This document shows positions 33,601 through 46,929 of a stretch of DNA of 64,000 nt, piece by piece. The notes under the pieces were generated by a model that worked only from the letters and a program-made list of their open reading frames with translations, made no database searches and was not told where the DNA came from. The position numbers and the translations under genes were made by a program. Position 1 is the stretch's first letter. Each line of letters opens with the position of its first letter. Source of the DNA: Cephalopachus bancanus (Eukaryota; Chordata; Mammalia; Primates; Tarsiidae); contig JAPVLO010000007.1 in the NCBI GenBank assembly GCA_027257055.1, forward strand, positions 4,030,001 to 4,094,000. Reading direction: 5' to 3'.

Positions 33601-36600
33601 TCCTGAGATTTCCAGGGTCTGTTTGTCCAGGCCATCCAAGAATTCACCAAAACAAAACACACACAGCTGAGATGATTTTGGCTTGAGGCACAGCACATTT
33701 ACACTACAAGGGTTTTGCCAGAGCCCATACCCCTAGGGGAAACCCAGACACAGAAGGACTTGGTGACAGAATGAACACCCTGGGCCCCCTGAATGACAGA
33801 GGGTCTCCTTTCCCTCCGGCCTTGTGGCTGTGCCATTTCCCTGGCCTCCAGAGGGAGTGCCAGTCTGTTAGTGGATGCTCAAGGTGGACTTTACTATGCC
33901 TGAGTCTGAGCCCCGTGGAAACAGAGTTTTGTGTGGTTAAAACTCAGCTGCGACTAATTCATGCCAAAGGGCCCTAGAGGCAGCCGCGTTCAAGCGGGTC
34001 ATATACCATGTGAGGGCAGAGGTGGAGACCCCGTAACTTGTGGGCTGCCTCTCTCCTGGGACTTGCAAAGGGGTGATAGGAGGCCAGGGCCTCGGGCCGG
34101 CCCTGCCTCTGTCACATCCTCCCGAGACGACTGACTTTTTCCTCGGGATCCACGGACAGTCCCTACCCAGTGTGGCTTGATTATTGTGTGTTATTCCTAG
34201 CAGGGCTAACGTCACACTCACCAGCTCTCCCTTGTCCCCAGGAAGGCCATCGGAACCAGCAACACCCTGGAAATTATATGCCCAAAGTTAAAAGAACCAT
34301 TGGTGCCTCTCATGGACTTCACACCTTGAGCCAGTGTCCTCAAGCCTTGGCATGTAGCCTCTGCCTGAGACTGAGCCTGAGTCTGGGCTTAGGACTGGCC
34401 TTTTCAGGATCTGCCCTTAGACCATCTCCCGGGGCCACCGGTACCTTGCGCTTGAGCCCCACAGGCCTCAGGTGGTCACGGAGCTGGGGTCACCTATTTG
34501 CATAATGAAGCTTTTCTGCCAAGCAGACCCTGGCATGCAGTGAGACTGCTGCGGGTCCTTGACCAGCACAGATAGGCCCCCATCCTAGCGCGTTTCCAGA
34601 GAGAAGACAAGCATTTTCGACTTGCTTCTGCAACCTGCCTCTCCCACAAAATCACTGTTCCAGGACAACAGGAAGTCCGCCTTCCCTGTGAGAGCACCTA
34701 TGGGTGCCACCCGGACCAGAGGCAGCCCCTGCTGCACCCATGGTCACACCGGGGATGTCTACCTGCTAGCTGTGAGCACCAGGAAGGCAGCTTGCCCCTG
34801 ATCCCTGCCCCAGGGCCACGTGCCCCAAGCAGCAGGAGTGACAGGAACCAGAGTGTGACCAGGAAAGACAAAGAGGAAGAGACATGAGGAACGCTCAGAG
34901 TTCTCAAAACAGACCCAGGGCCAGAGAGCCAACGGCAGAGCCCTGTGAACAGCAGGCAGCTGAGCAGTCACAACTTTCACTCTGGCCATCCACTCACCTG
35001 GTCTCCCTTGGGGCCTGTCATGCCTCCTGGGCCCTGGGTGGAATGAAGATGCAGGTTAGAGGACTCACAGGAATCCCTCCTGGGCCCAGGAATGGCAACC
35101 ACCCCTTGCACTCGCTTCTGACGGCACAAAGCGCTACTGTGCACGCCAGCCCCTGACATGGGCTGAAGGCCAAGCTCCCGTCCACAGATCACAAAGGACA
35201 GCTCTGGACACACGTGGGTGTCCTGCCAGTGCCCCAGACCCCACCCAAAGAGCCGTTGTCTCCTTACAGCCCCCTTGAGTCATGCCTTGTGGTCTTGTGG
35301 CTTTTGTGTTCCATGTGGTTTGTGGTAGCCGTGAATTGTATGCATGTCTGTGCACATGCAGCCCTAGGGCAATTTCAGCATGGTGGAATCACTGTGTCTA
35401 AGCCCACAGCTCCTGTCTGTCACCCTCCCATCGGATTCCGACACGGATGGCATGTCTGGGACTTGCTGGGACCCTTTGGCAGGATGTCCCTGTGCTCATA
35501 CAGCAGCCAAGAACCTCAAATGCCGAAGGAGACTCCCTAATCCAAAGGGAAAGGAACTTTGCAGCCGGCCCTACATGGGTCCCAGCCATGCCCAGCCCTG
35601 CCATGTCCTGAGGCCCAGGATTGATGGTGTGTCCCAACCTCTGGAATTTCCTGCCTGGAGGCTAATGCAGGACTTGCTGTCCCTGCTGTGGGAGGTGGGT
35701 GTCTACAGCCCCAGCCTCCACCCTGGGTGAAGGGGCATTTGCAGCCAGGCCTGGAGCCTTCCTGGGCCCTGTGTACATGTCAGAAGATGGTTCTGTCCCT
35801 GCCCAACAGGGGACCATGGCTGGCACAAGAGGTCCTCAAGGTCTCCAAGGACCTGGTAGGACATGACTGGGACTGGGGCCCGGGCCCAGACCAGACCCAC
35901 AGGCAGCCCTCCTGGTGACCCAGGCCTTGCCCCCCAACACCTGGACCCTGGACAAGCCCCATGGCTCCCCTGTACCCTGACCCCTGGGATCCAGCATCTT
36001 GGTCTACTGGGAGACCAGGAGAGTCTGGATGAGCCAGAAGCTGTGACTGCGACCATCACTGGGGATGCTGGTGTTCCCACCTGTTGTATGACAGGTGGAC
36101 CTGACAGTGACGCCTCAGCTGGCCCAGGAGGCAGCAGCCATAGGGTGCCTGGAGCTGTCTCTCCCCCGCCTGACTATTGAGCACCGCTATGTATGGTGGC
36201 CCTATCAGGCTGCTACATGGGGCAGGAGATAGAGTGTCTGAGGATTCTGCAGACCTCTGGCCGATGAGGGATGCCTCGTGAAAGGGCAGGGACCAGGCAC
36301 TAAGTCTGGGGTCCTGATGCTACCTCCATGCAGGTGTGCAGGTCCAGAGGACTCCTCATGGGGAACCGGGGGTGCCCCTCTCTGTCCATGTCCCCCAGGA
36401 CTGTGGTAGGTGGGGTCCAGTGGGAGCACTTCCTGCAGGAGGGTCACTTACCCGGTCGCCCACATCACCTCGGAGGCCCTGGGGGCCCGGGAGTCCGGGG
36501 TCTCCCATGCTGCCCTTCCGGCCCTGTGGAAAGGTCCCACTATCAGTGCTCATGGGAGCCCAGTCAGGGGCCCACCCCATCCAACCTGCCCCACCAGTCT

Positions 36601-39600
36601 CACCACCCCTGGCTGGGTATGCTGGTCACCTTGCCCCACCCTTACCTACCTGAAAGCCTCGGACTCCGAGTGCCCCAGGAGGGCCTTGCGGGCCAAGGGC
36701 CCCCTGAAAGGCAAAAAATGGGGTATAAGTGGGTGTCCTGAGGTCTGAGGAGTCCCTGAGGGTCTCGGGAGCCTCTGTGGTCTGGGTAGGGTAGGCCTAG
36801 CCCAGTCCTGCCTCCCCCAGGGCTGGGTGGACAAGGAGCTGTTCTTGGGCTGAGTTACTGGGGACAGAGGCAGGGGCACCTCTTGGGGTAAGCTCAGGGG
36901 GTCTCAGGGCTCGGCACCCCTGGACCCTACTTGCCAGGCCAACCCTGGTGCCAGACACCCACACACATGCCCAGGGCCCTCTGACTGGCATTGTCATCAT
37001 CTTGGTCTTCGAGGCTGCAAGGCCTGGGGAATTTCCACCTGGACTTCTAGGGTTGGAGGCTGGGCCTCAGCACAAAAGTCTCGAGGATGAGGCACCTCCT
37101 TCGGTCTTGCTGCTCCTGGCTCCTGGCAGGCAAGGGACAGGAAGGGGCCCCACCCCTCCCGGCATCTTCTGCTTCAGTGGGCCTGGACCATCTATGCTTG
37201 CTCAAAAATTGAAGTCGCCCACCGGAGGCTCCACGCCTATCCCCCAACCAGTGCCTTGGACCCACTCACCGCTGAACCCCTGTGGCCAGCCTCGCCGCGC
37301 TCCCCAGGCACGCCAGGATCTCCCTGCAGGGAGGCAAAGGGGCACGTGAGAGCAGGGCCCCGTGCACATAGCAGGGGGTTGGGGATGGTGGCAGATACTC
37401 ACAGGGACGCCCGGCTCTCCCGACGGCCCAGCCTCCCCAAGCTCGCCAGCTCTGCCCTACAGAGGAACAGAGGTCGTGAGCGCTGCCCTCATCCCCTCCC
37501 GTGTCCCCTGGGGCCTGGGCCCTGTCTCCCTCCACGCCCAGGTGGAAGCAGCACAAAGCAGCACGTACCAGCTCTCCTTTCTCGCCTTTGGACCCTGCTC
37601 GTCCGGGGAGTCCCTGCCGGGATAGAGGCCAGGTCAGGACTGCTGAGTCCACAGGCTGCGGGCACATGAGCAGCAGCCCATGATGGCATGGGACACTGGG
37701 AGCATGCCTGGGGCCCGAGATGCAGCCCCCACGGAGAGGGGCTGACTCCTCCAGCCCTGCCAACCTGGGGCTCCCACAGCTTCCCCGCCAAATGCAGAGC
37801 CTTCAGGGTCCCCCATGGGGACAGCCCCAGGAACACCATAGAAAGTCCCATGGTGACCAGTCCACCCGGCCTGGCCCACACTCACTGGCAGCCCATTGGG
37901 GCCCTTCTCTCCTGGGGCACCGTGGCGACCTGCCTCTCCCTGTGAGGACAGCGATCAGATGTGAGACAAGGGTGAGGAGGCCTCAGGAGGCTGGACTTCC
38001 TCCACCCCCTGCCTTTCCTCACACCCCCAGCCCCAGCACCAACCTTCTCGCCATCCAGTCCTGGCACACCATCCCGGCCGTCTTTGCCCGGCATGCCCTG
38101 GGGACAAGGGACGCTGAGGCTCATTGGGCAGGGGCCACACCACCCACTGTCCTGTCCTGGTCAGCCCCTCTCCCCATCCCCCAGAGCTGGGTCTGTCCCC
38201 CGAACCCTGGGGGTATCTGTGGTTTCTTCATGACTGAGGTGGCCACATGGCAACCTGTGCTGCCCTCAGAGGCCATGCAGGAGAGGTGGTGTGGGTGAAG
38301 GGCAGATGGTGGGATGGGCGGTGCAGGCATCACTAAGGACTCAGGCCACGCCTTCCCCCAGCATGTGGAAAGCACACCCAGTGGTCACAGCGCCCATGGA
38401 GAAGTTCTGTTGTGGTAAGTTTTATAGGAGAGAAAAACTGAGGCCTGGGCTGAGCTGTAGTCACACAGCAGGGAGGAGGGTGCCCGAGGCCCACAGAGAG
38501 CCCACCTCTGTGCCCTCCATGTGGGAATGCCCAGCCCCCACCCTACTTCTACACAAGCAGTCAGGCCCAGCTCCTGGCAGCTGTGGAACTGTGGTCTCAC
38601 AGAATGGAAATGCAGGGTCTGCTCAGTTGTCATTCCCACCATCATGAGGGCAGCAGCAGGGTGTTAAACCCAGCGTGGGACTTTCTGGGGGTCACACGCG
38701 GTGACACCAGCCTAGTGCAGCCAGAGCCCAGGAAGGAGAATGCCTTCCTGGGAGAGGGGAGGCAGCTTCGTGGACAGGAAGTTCAGCTGAGGGGACCACG
38801 ACACAGGCAGTCTGTGCACTCACCGGCTCTCCTCCCAGCCCGGCCACTCCGGGGGTTCCTTTAGGACCAGCTCTGCCCTAAAGGACACACAAGTGACGGG
38901 CCCTGAGGACCCTCTTCCTGGAAGACCTCACGCATTCCTGCTGCTTTCGGGACCCCAGGGCTGTGCTCCAGGCCAACCCCAACACTCTGGGGGGAAGACT
39001 CCAACCCAGGCCTGTGGGCGCAGGGGGAAGCCATCTTGGGTCCCATGGGTGCTGCACAGGGACGCTTCCTGGCGCTCTTAGCTCGAGGCTTAGTGGAAGG
39101 AAGCGTGGAGGCTGCCGGTCACTTCAGGAGACCTTGGCTGTCTCAGGACTTGTGTTCACGTGCTTAGCCGAGGGTTGTTCCCTTGTTCCTCTCTCACAGC
39201 TGCCCTCTTGGCACGGGGGACCCCACTCTGCCCAGGCCACAGGACATAAGTGCATCAGCAGCCAGATTCAAAGCCTGGAGTCAGGTCTGTGTGCTCTACC
39301 TGTTGACCCCTCGGAGGGTCTCTGCAAGAACAGCTTGGGCCCTTCAGGGCCGGGCTCACCCCACCAAACCCTGGGCATGGAGAGCACTCCAAGTCCCCAG
39401 CAGGCGCCTCATGTGTTCCCCCACCCCAGCACCATCAGGAGTAAGATCAGATTTCTCAGCAGAAGGACCCAGAGGATTGAGTTCTCTCACTTACGAGGTC
39501 GCCCTTGGGCCCGCGAATGCCCTCTGGGCCCCTCTCGCCTCTGTCGCCCTGGAAATGACAGGAAGGACAGTAAACATGAAGAAGGCAGGAGAGCTGGCTG

Positions 39601-42600
39601 GGGTGACCGAGGCCCTTCCAGGGCCAGTCAGGCCAGAGGTGGCTGCAGATGCTGCCCAGAGTCACGGAGGTCACCAAACTTTTCACCCAAAACAAGGAAG
39701 GAGGCAAGTTTCCCACAAAGCGGGGACTCAGCAGACTTGTCCCCTCAGAGTGCCACAGGACAGCTCAGCCTTGGCAGGGCCAGTGCAACTCAGGATCCTG
39801 CCGGGGGGAGTCTGGGGTTGCGGGGGGAAGGGCTGCCCCACATACGTACTGCTTTCCCAGGTGCTCCTGGAATTCCGGGGGGTCCTCGGAACCCGATGGG
39901 ACCCTGCAGAGGAGAGGGGCATCTGGGATCCTCCTGTTTGAAGTCTGGCCACAGCCCAACCACCCAGCTCCGTCACAGAAGCCCTGCCACCAGCACTCCC
40001 TCCTCCAGGACTCCCAGTGCCCCACTCAGTGGTCCCACACCAGCTGCCCCTCCCCCACTCAGTTTGGCCTCAGCCTCAGCAGCCCTCATGGAACCTGGGT
40101 TTTGGGGGGCATGTTGGCATGGGATTGAGGCTACTCAGCCTACCCCCACCCACGTATACACTTGTGAATGGGGACCCAGAGCAAGGCCCGCAGACAGCAA
40201 AGCTGAGGTCAGAGGTGGGGATGGGACAGGCCCCCAGTCCCATGGATGGCCCACCTCAGGCTGGCCCACAGCTCCCCGAGGGACCAAAAGGACTTACACG
40301 GTCTCCTGGAGGCCCAAGTGGCCCTGGCAGTCCTCGAAGTCCTCTGGGACCCTGCGGAGGGTGTTAGAGTTGCAGGGGCTGGTCTGCTGCCCACCAGGGA
40401 GCCTCTGAGGGCCCCAGGCACCCTGATGTCTTCCTTGAAGTCCTCAGCTTAGGGCCCCTTGGCCTCAGCTCAGGGCCTCCTCGGCCTTGGCTCAGACCCT
40501 CTCAGTCTCAACTCAGGAACCTCTTGGCCTCAGCCCCCCTCAGCCTCAGCTCAGGGCCTCCTCAGCCTTAACTCAGGGTCTCCTCGGCCTCAGCTCAGCC
40601 CTGCTCACCCTCAGCTCAGGGCTCCTTGGTCTCAGCTCAGCCACCTTCAGCCTCAGCTTAGGGACCCCTCGGCCTTATCTCAGTGCCTCTTGACCTCAGC
40701 TCAGCCTCTCCTTGGCCTCAGCTCAGGCCTCAGCTTTAGTTCAGCCCACCTTGGCCTCAGCTTAGGGACCTCTCAGCCTCAGCTCAGGGCCTCCTTGGCC
40801 TCAGCTCAGGCTTTTTGAAGAGGCAGGAGCCCCAGCACACCTGTGCCCTGTGCCTGGGTGATGGCCACCTGTCCCACAGCCTAAGCGGCACCCTCAAGGG
40901 TAGCTGTCCAGGGAGCTCCCATCCCATCATCCTCACCCCTCCTGGCCTCACCTGCAGCCCCACGGTGCCTGGGATGCCAGCAGGCCCGGGAGGGCCGGGG
41001 TTACCCTGTAGTGGGGGAGGAAGTGGTGGTCAGCAGCCATCAGGTTCTCCAGTACCTTTGGTGCCTGCCAGTCCTGCCATCCACACTGGAGCAGCTAGGG
41101 GCAACACTCACACCACAGCAGGGCCTCAGAGCCTCTGTGAGGGGGTCCCCTTGCCCCTGGCTCCCAGGAGGTCACATGGGTTTCAGTGGCTTGCCCCTGC
41201 CTGGGCTGGGTCCGAGGTTTCCATTCCAGCACAGCCCCTCGGCCTTGCCCAGGCCCCTCCTCCCCGCCAAGCAGGGACCCTTCTGCTGTGCTTGTGAGAG
41301 CCAATCATCTGACCACTCTTGCCTCTGCAAGGGCATCCCAGACCTCATCCCCAGCCTGTGGTGAGGATGGTCAAATGCCCTCCAGGGGCAGTGGCCACAG
41401 GGCGGGGAAGGGGATACTCCAGGCTGAAGCCAGGTGTCCTTACAGAGCCCTCCCCTTACCACCCCAGCTGCTTCGACAGTGAGGTAAGGCAGGTAGGGGT
41501 CTGTCCCGAGACCCTCTCCCGAATCACCCAGCCTTGACCTGCCAGGCCCGCCAAGGACACACACAGGAGGTGCCAGTCAGGGTGTGATCCTGCCAGGGTC
41601 CCTGGCCCAGCCTTCTCACTGCCACGCCCCAGGTGTCCCTGGTCCCGCCCTCTCACCGCTGCACCCCAGGGGATCTCTGGTCCCGCCCACTTGCCACCAG
41701 CCCACGGCCAGCCCAGCTTACCTTCTCGCCATCCTTGCCGACTTCTCCCTGTTCCCCCTTGTAGCCAGTAGGGCCCTAGAGCGAATGCGGGAGTCATGGC
41801 CCCACCCAGACCCCTGGATGCCTCCCCCGCAGCTCGGAAACCAGGTCTGTGGGGCAGGTCGGCCCAGGACCCAGCCTCCCTGCGGGGGCAGCACCACAGA
41901 CCTGAGCCCTGATGGGAAAAATGAGGCCCAAGAAGCTCAGTGACCCACTTGAGGGTCCTCAGCTGTAAGGAGGGGGTGAAGCTGGGTGGAGAGTATGGGC
42001 ACATTGCCTTTTCTCTGTCCTTTGTAGCCTGGTCTGGTCACACCATCTCCAGTGTGTCACAGAGGGCAGCAGGTGGGCTGGGGGTGCCAACCTGGGACCA
42101 GGGCCAGGTTGTCCCCCAGGCTCACAGCCCCTGCCCAGTGAGATGTGCTAGGTCTGCCTCAACCAGGGACTCACCTTGAACCCTGGCATTCCTGGGGGTC
42201 CAGGGGGGCCTGGTGGGCAGATACTTGGACACTGTTGGGAAATAGAGCAATTAGACACTTCCAAGCAGAGTAAGACCCTAACGTCAGCATCTGAAGGGCC
42301 CTGAGGAGCCCAGTCTGCAGGGACCAAGAGGCCTGGATGACCAGACAGGGCCTCCTGCCACGCCTGCCGAACCAGAGGGCTGCCAGGAGCCAGACCATCC
42401 CCCAGCCGGCTCCGGTTTCTCAGCCTGCGGCAGACCCAGCTTCAAAGCAGCCATTCAGCTTGGTGGCTGCCGGTCACAAAGGGGCCTTCATCCTGCACAC
42501 TGTCAGGAAGGGGCCCTTCAGTGCAGGAATGTGCACAGCGGGCGGCTTTTGGGCTCTATGCTCCAGGCCAGAGGCTTGGGGAACCTAGGAAGGTTCTAGA

Positions 42601-45600
42601 TTGTCCCAGGGCTGCAATAGGCAGGCTGGGCCTGGGGCAGAGCCCTATGCCCCCCTGCCTGTGGTGGGGCACAGCCACCCCCAATGGCAGATCCCTAAGC
42701 CCTTCCTCCCAGGACAGACAGCTGTGGGGCGTGGAGGACCCTGGCAGTCAGCCCCCAGTGGCTAGCCAAACCAGGCTAGATTTTTTCCTTCAAAACTAGG
42801 AGACCACTCCGTGGGGAGGCAGTGCAAAGGTCACCGCAGATGGCATAGGGAAGAGACACAACTTGGGGCTCCCGAGTCTGCTGTCTTGCTACACAAGAAC
42901 AAGGCTCAGCCAGGATCGGTGGCTCAGCCTGTAATCCTGCGCCTTTGGGAGGCTGAGGTGAGTGGATTGCCTGAGCCCGCAGGTTCGAGACCCGCCTGGG
43001 CAGCGAGACCTCATCTCTACAATAAATAAAAAAATCAGCCGGGCGTGGTAGCGCATGCCTGTAATTCCGGCTACTGGGAAGGCTGAGGCGGAAGGATTGC
43101 TGGAGCCCAGCAGGTTGAGGCTGCGGTGGCCGGGAGCGGCCACTGCACTCCAGTCTGGGTGACAGAGTGAGACTCCAACTCAAAAAAAAAAAAAAAACAA
43201 GAACAAGGCTCAAAGATCAAGAAGTGAGTCCTGGGTTCGAGTCCAAAAATTTCTGCAGTAAAGAAGCTGTCCTGTCTGGCCTGCCCAATGCCATTGCTGC
43301 CTGCCCTGAGGGTGAGGGCACCCCATAGCTTGAGCAGAGGACACGCTGACCTTCTGTTTGATGTGACTGTAATTAACTAGGTGTACATGGCTCCATGCAG
43401 CTGGGGGCTCCGTGGGGGTCGGTGGACTGGTACAGGACTATATGGTGGGGGGTGGGGAGGCTGGGCTCTCTGCTTGGCTGTGCCTGGTGCTGAGCCCCAT
43501 CCTCAGGGAGCTCCCAGGCCCTGCCCTCCTGGAGTAGAAGAGCCTGTCTGCAGGCCAGACCACTCCCCCGTCACCTGTGGTTGCCAGTGCCCACCTGAAG
43601 GTCAGCAGCGCCTTCGGGGAGGACTCCCGGATGTCCCTGAATCAGAGAGAGACAACTGACATCCCTTGCCCTCCATCCACCCACCCTCTGACCACAATCT
43701 CCCCAGGGAACTCAAAGATCCTTCATCCTATTCCCCAAGTGACCAGTGCTGGGGGCTGCTGACCCATCCTAGGGCATAGGACAATGTCCTTGGGGTAAGG
43801 TGGTGGGGGCCTGAACCCTGACCATCTGTAAGTTCGTCAGCCGAGCCACAGTCACTGTCCCCCATCCATCTGTTGCTGGCAGTGTCAGGTTAGGATCAGG
43901 GGCTCTCCGGGCATGGATAGGCAGGGGCTTCGGAGTGAACTCTGACCCAGCACATTAGTCCCTGCCCAGTACTTACAGGGGGTCCAGGTGGTCCCGGGGG
44001 GCCAGGGAGGCCTGGGAGTCCAGAGGGTCCCTGGGAGGGGATGAATTAGAGCAGGGCCAGCCCTGCCTGAGTGAGGTTACTAGCTCTACCCAGAGAGGAC
44101 ACTCCTGGCTCCCACCTGCCTCCCCCGCCCATGGTCTCAGCCGGTGTCTGTGCATCCTGAGGTCTGGTCTGTCCCTTTCCCAATCATTAGTGGCTGCTTC
44201 TGCCAGCACCCCACAAGAAGGGGGAGGAGGAAGGAGGAGAGGAGGAAGGAGAGGGAGGAAGAGGGAGAAGGGAGGGCCAGGTAGGAGGGTCCCCAGGGGT
44301 TGAGTTTAGCATGTGGTGGTGGCCACAAATGAGTCTGCTCCGAGGGAGGATGGTGTGGTGCAGCCACTCACCGGGGGGCCTCGGAGGCCGATGCCACCTG
44401 GAAGGCCACTCACTCCTGCCTCTCCCTAGGGGGAAGTGAAGTAAGAGTTGGGGGGTCTACACCGAGGGACCTCCATCCGGGGTCTAGGCATGGGGTGGTA
44501 AGAACCCTGTCCCCAAGGATCCCTGCCCCCAGCCACTGTTTGGGAGTCCCAGCCCAGGACAGCTTGGGGTGTGAAAGCTCTCTTGTGTTGGGCAATGGCC
44601 CAAGGGTATCAGTACTCACGGGGGGTCCAGGGAGGCCTTTGCCCTGCAAAGCCAAGCACGGGGTCAGAACCTGCTGGGCACAGGAGGGGCCCTGCCCTGC
44701 CCCCTCCCCAAGATGGTTCAGGTGAGTCCTGGGGAAGAGACCCTCGGGGAGGCATGGCCTTGCCCAGAAGTGCTCCAGAACCCAGTCCAGGGACTGTCCC
44801 TAGGAGAGACTGCAGGGGTGGGCAGCAGGCCACTGGGCCAGAACAACCTTTGGGGTCCCTGGAGGTCACCCTGCCTTGGCCAGACCCTCGGCTCCTCAGA
44901 CTCCCATGGAGAGGTGGAGACAGCACTTACCCCCAGCCCAGGCGGCCCTGGGGGTCCCAGGCTTCCCTGTGGAAGGAAGGCAGGTGTCAGGTGTGGGCCC
45001 AGCCTCTACTAGCAAAACCACACCAGCCCTCTGGAGGCCCATCACAAATCTCTTCCCCCCAGGGAGGCAGGGGGACTTCCCACACAATTCACGGAGGGAG
45101 GACCTCTGAGGCCCAGCAGCCTAACAGACCCTCTGCCCATGGTCCTGGTAGGAAGTGTGGCCAGAAAAACTGCTTTCCTGGGAAGCAGCTGGGGACAGAC
45201 CCCACCAGCCATAGCATTGGGCATGCTGGGCCCAGGAAGGTGCCACCCAGGGTGGGCCCAGGCACACAGAAGCAGCCCCAAATGTCCGTCTCCTCCAGGA
45301 AGTCCGCTCAGTAATCAACTTACAGAGGCCACAGAGACCTCAGTCTCAGCCCATGTCAGGGATCCCAGAGCCCTGGGCAGCTGGTTCCATATTGCCTGCT
45401 GCCCACGCTGGTTCTTGCTGGAGGCCAGAGGCTCCTAGCCTACCAGCAGCTGCTTCTCTATGTTGTTGTTGACCAGCATACTCCTCAGAGCTGGTGGGGT
45501 CCCAAGGGCCCACCTTCTGCCCCTCCTGTGCCACGTGCAGGAGGGTGGGAAGCACCAGCAACACTTCTCCAAGGGAAGCAGAGAAAAGCGGGCTTTGGTT

Positions 45601-46870
45601 TTGTATGTGGGAGGCATGAGGGGAAGCCATGCCAAGACAGTGTGATTGGTCAGGGTGGGACTTAGTGGATGATGGTCAGATCAGGGGGACTGGCAGACTA
45701 GGTGACTATGGGCCCCCACCAGTTATTTACTCAGGGCTCTGGGGTCCGCAGGGACACCTGAGGGGGAGGAGGAGCAGGGGGTGAGTCACACCATATCAGC
45801 TATCCCTGCTACATCTGAATGCCAGGATGACTCTGGCCAGATGTAGGTGTGGACGGGGAGGCAGCCACAGGGCTGGACACCAGCACTCTGCCCTCCTGCC
45901 CACCGCTCCACCCCACTGCAGGCCCAGGACTCAGATGGTGCCCGTTGTGACAGCTGCCATCAGAACTACCAGTGCCATGGCCAGTGGACATGGGACACTC
46001 TACCTGGACTCCCCCTGGCTGGGTCTTGCCTCTGAACTGAAGCCGTGGGGCACGGTGCAAGCACTTACCCGTTCTCCAGGGGCACCCTTGGGTCCAGCGG
46101 GTCCATCCCTTCCGGTCAGACCCTGGGGAGAGAGGTAGGGGGAGGCTGGAGGGCCCATGTGGGATACACAGGCTGCCCCAGAAGTCAGAATGAGCCATGG
46201 ACCCTTCCCCTACACAGATGAGTTCTGGGAGACGGAGATCGTGGGCCAGGCACTCCCCTCTCTCAGTCTGCCTGCTGTCACCTGGTGGGCCCTGAGGCTC
46301 TGGGGGGGAGGCAGGGATAGCTGGCATGAAGCCAGCAACAGAGGCACCAGCTGGAGTCAGGCTTTGTGGGAGCCAGTCCAGTTGGACCAGTTCACGTCTC
46401 GGACCTGGCTCTGGCTCTAACCAAGGGGTGCTAGGGCCTGGCCTTGAGCCCGCGATGACTGACGTGGCCAGCCTGGGGGCACAGGACCCAGGCCAGTGGT
46501 GGGCAGGGGTCCTGATAATGGGCATTTGTTCCTGGATAAGCTGGCAGGACTTCCGCCTCTACTGTGGGCTGGCTCTGTCCTCACCAGATGCTAACAGGGT
46601 CTGGGATGAAGGCCAAAGGACCCCTGCTGAGGACTTCTGGAGACTTCTATCAGGACTGGGCTTCCCACTTGAGCAGGCCCAGCTGGAGAACAGCAATTAG
46701 GCCCTGACTCCTCCAGGGCCCTGGAGGGGGTGGGGGGTGGGGGCAGGGGTGGGCAGGGGAGGGGCTCACACACTCACATCCACTCCTGGCAATCCTGGCA
46801 GCCCAGCCTCTCCTGGCTTCCCCGGTTTCCCCGGGGCCCCTTTTGGTCCCTGTACAGGAAGAAAGGGCAG

Positions 46871-46929
<59 letters not shown>

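Noticed and set aside
38963..40408. 481-codon open frame on the + strand across COL9A3 exons 14-16
   Set aside because: It is antisense to real Gly-X-Y exons and runs through their introns. Complement of Gly/Pro codons and high GC rarely give stops. There is no domain, and composition is not protein-like.
45809..46525. 238-codon - strand frame including COL9A3 exon 5
   Set aside because: It reads through introns in a different frame from the collagen exon.
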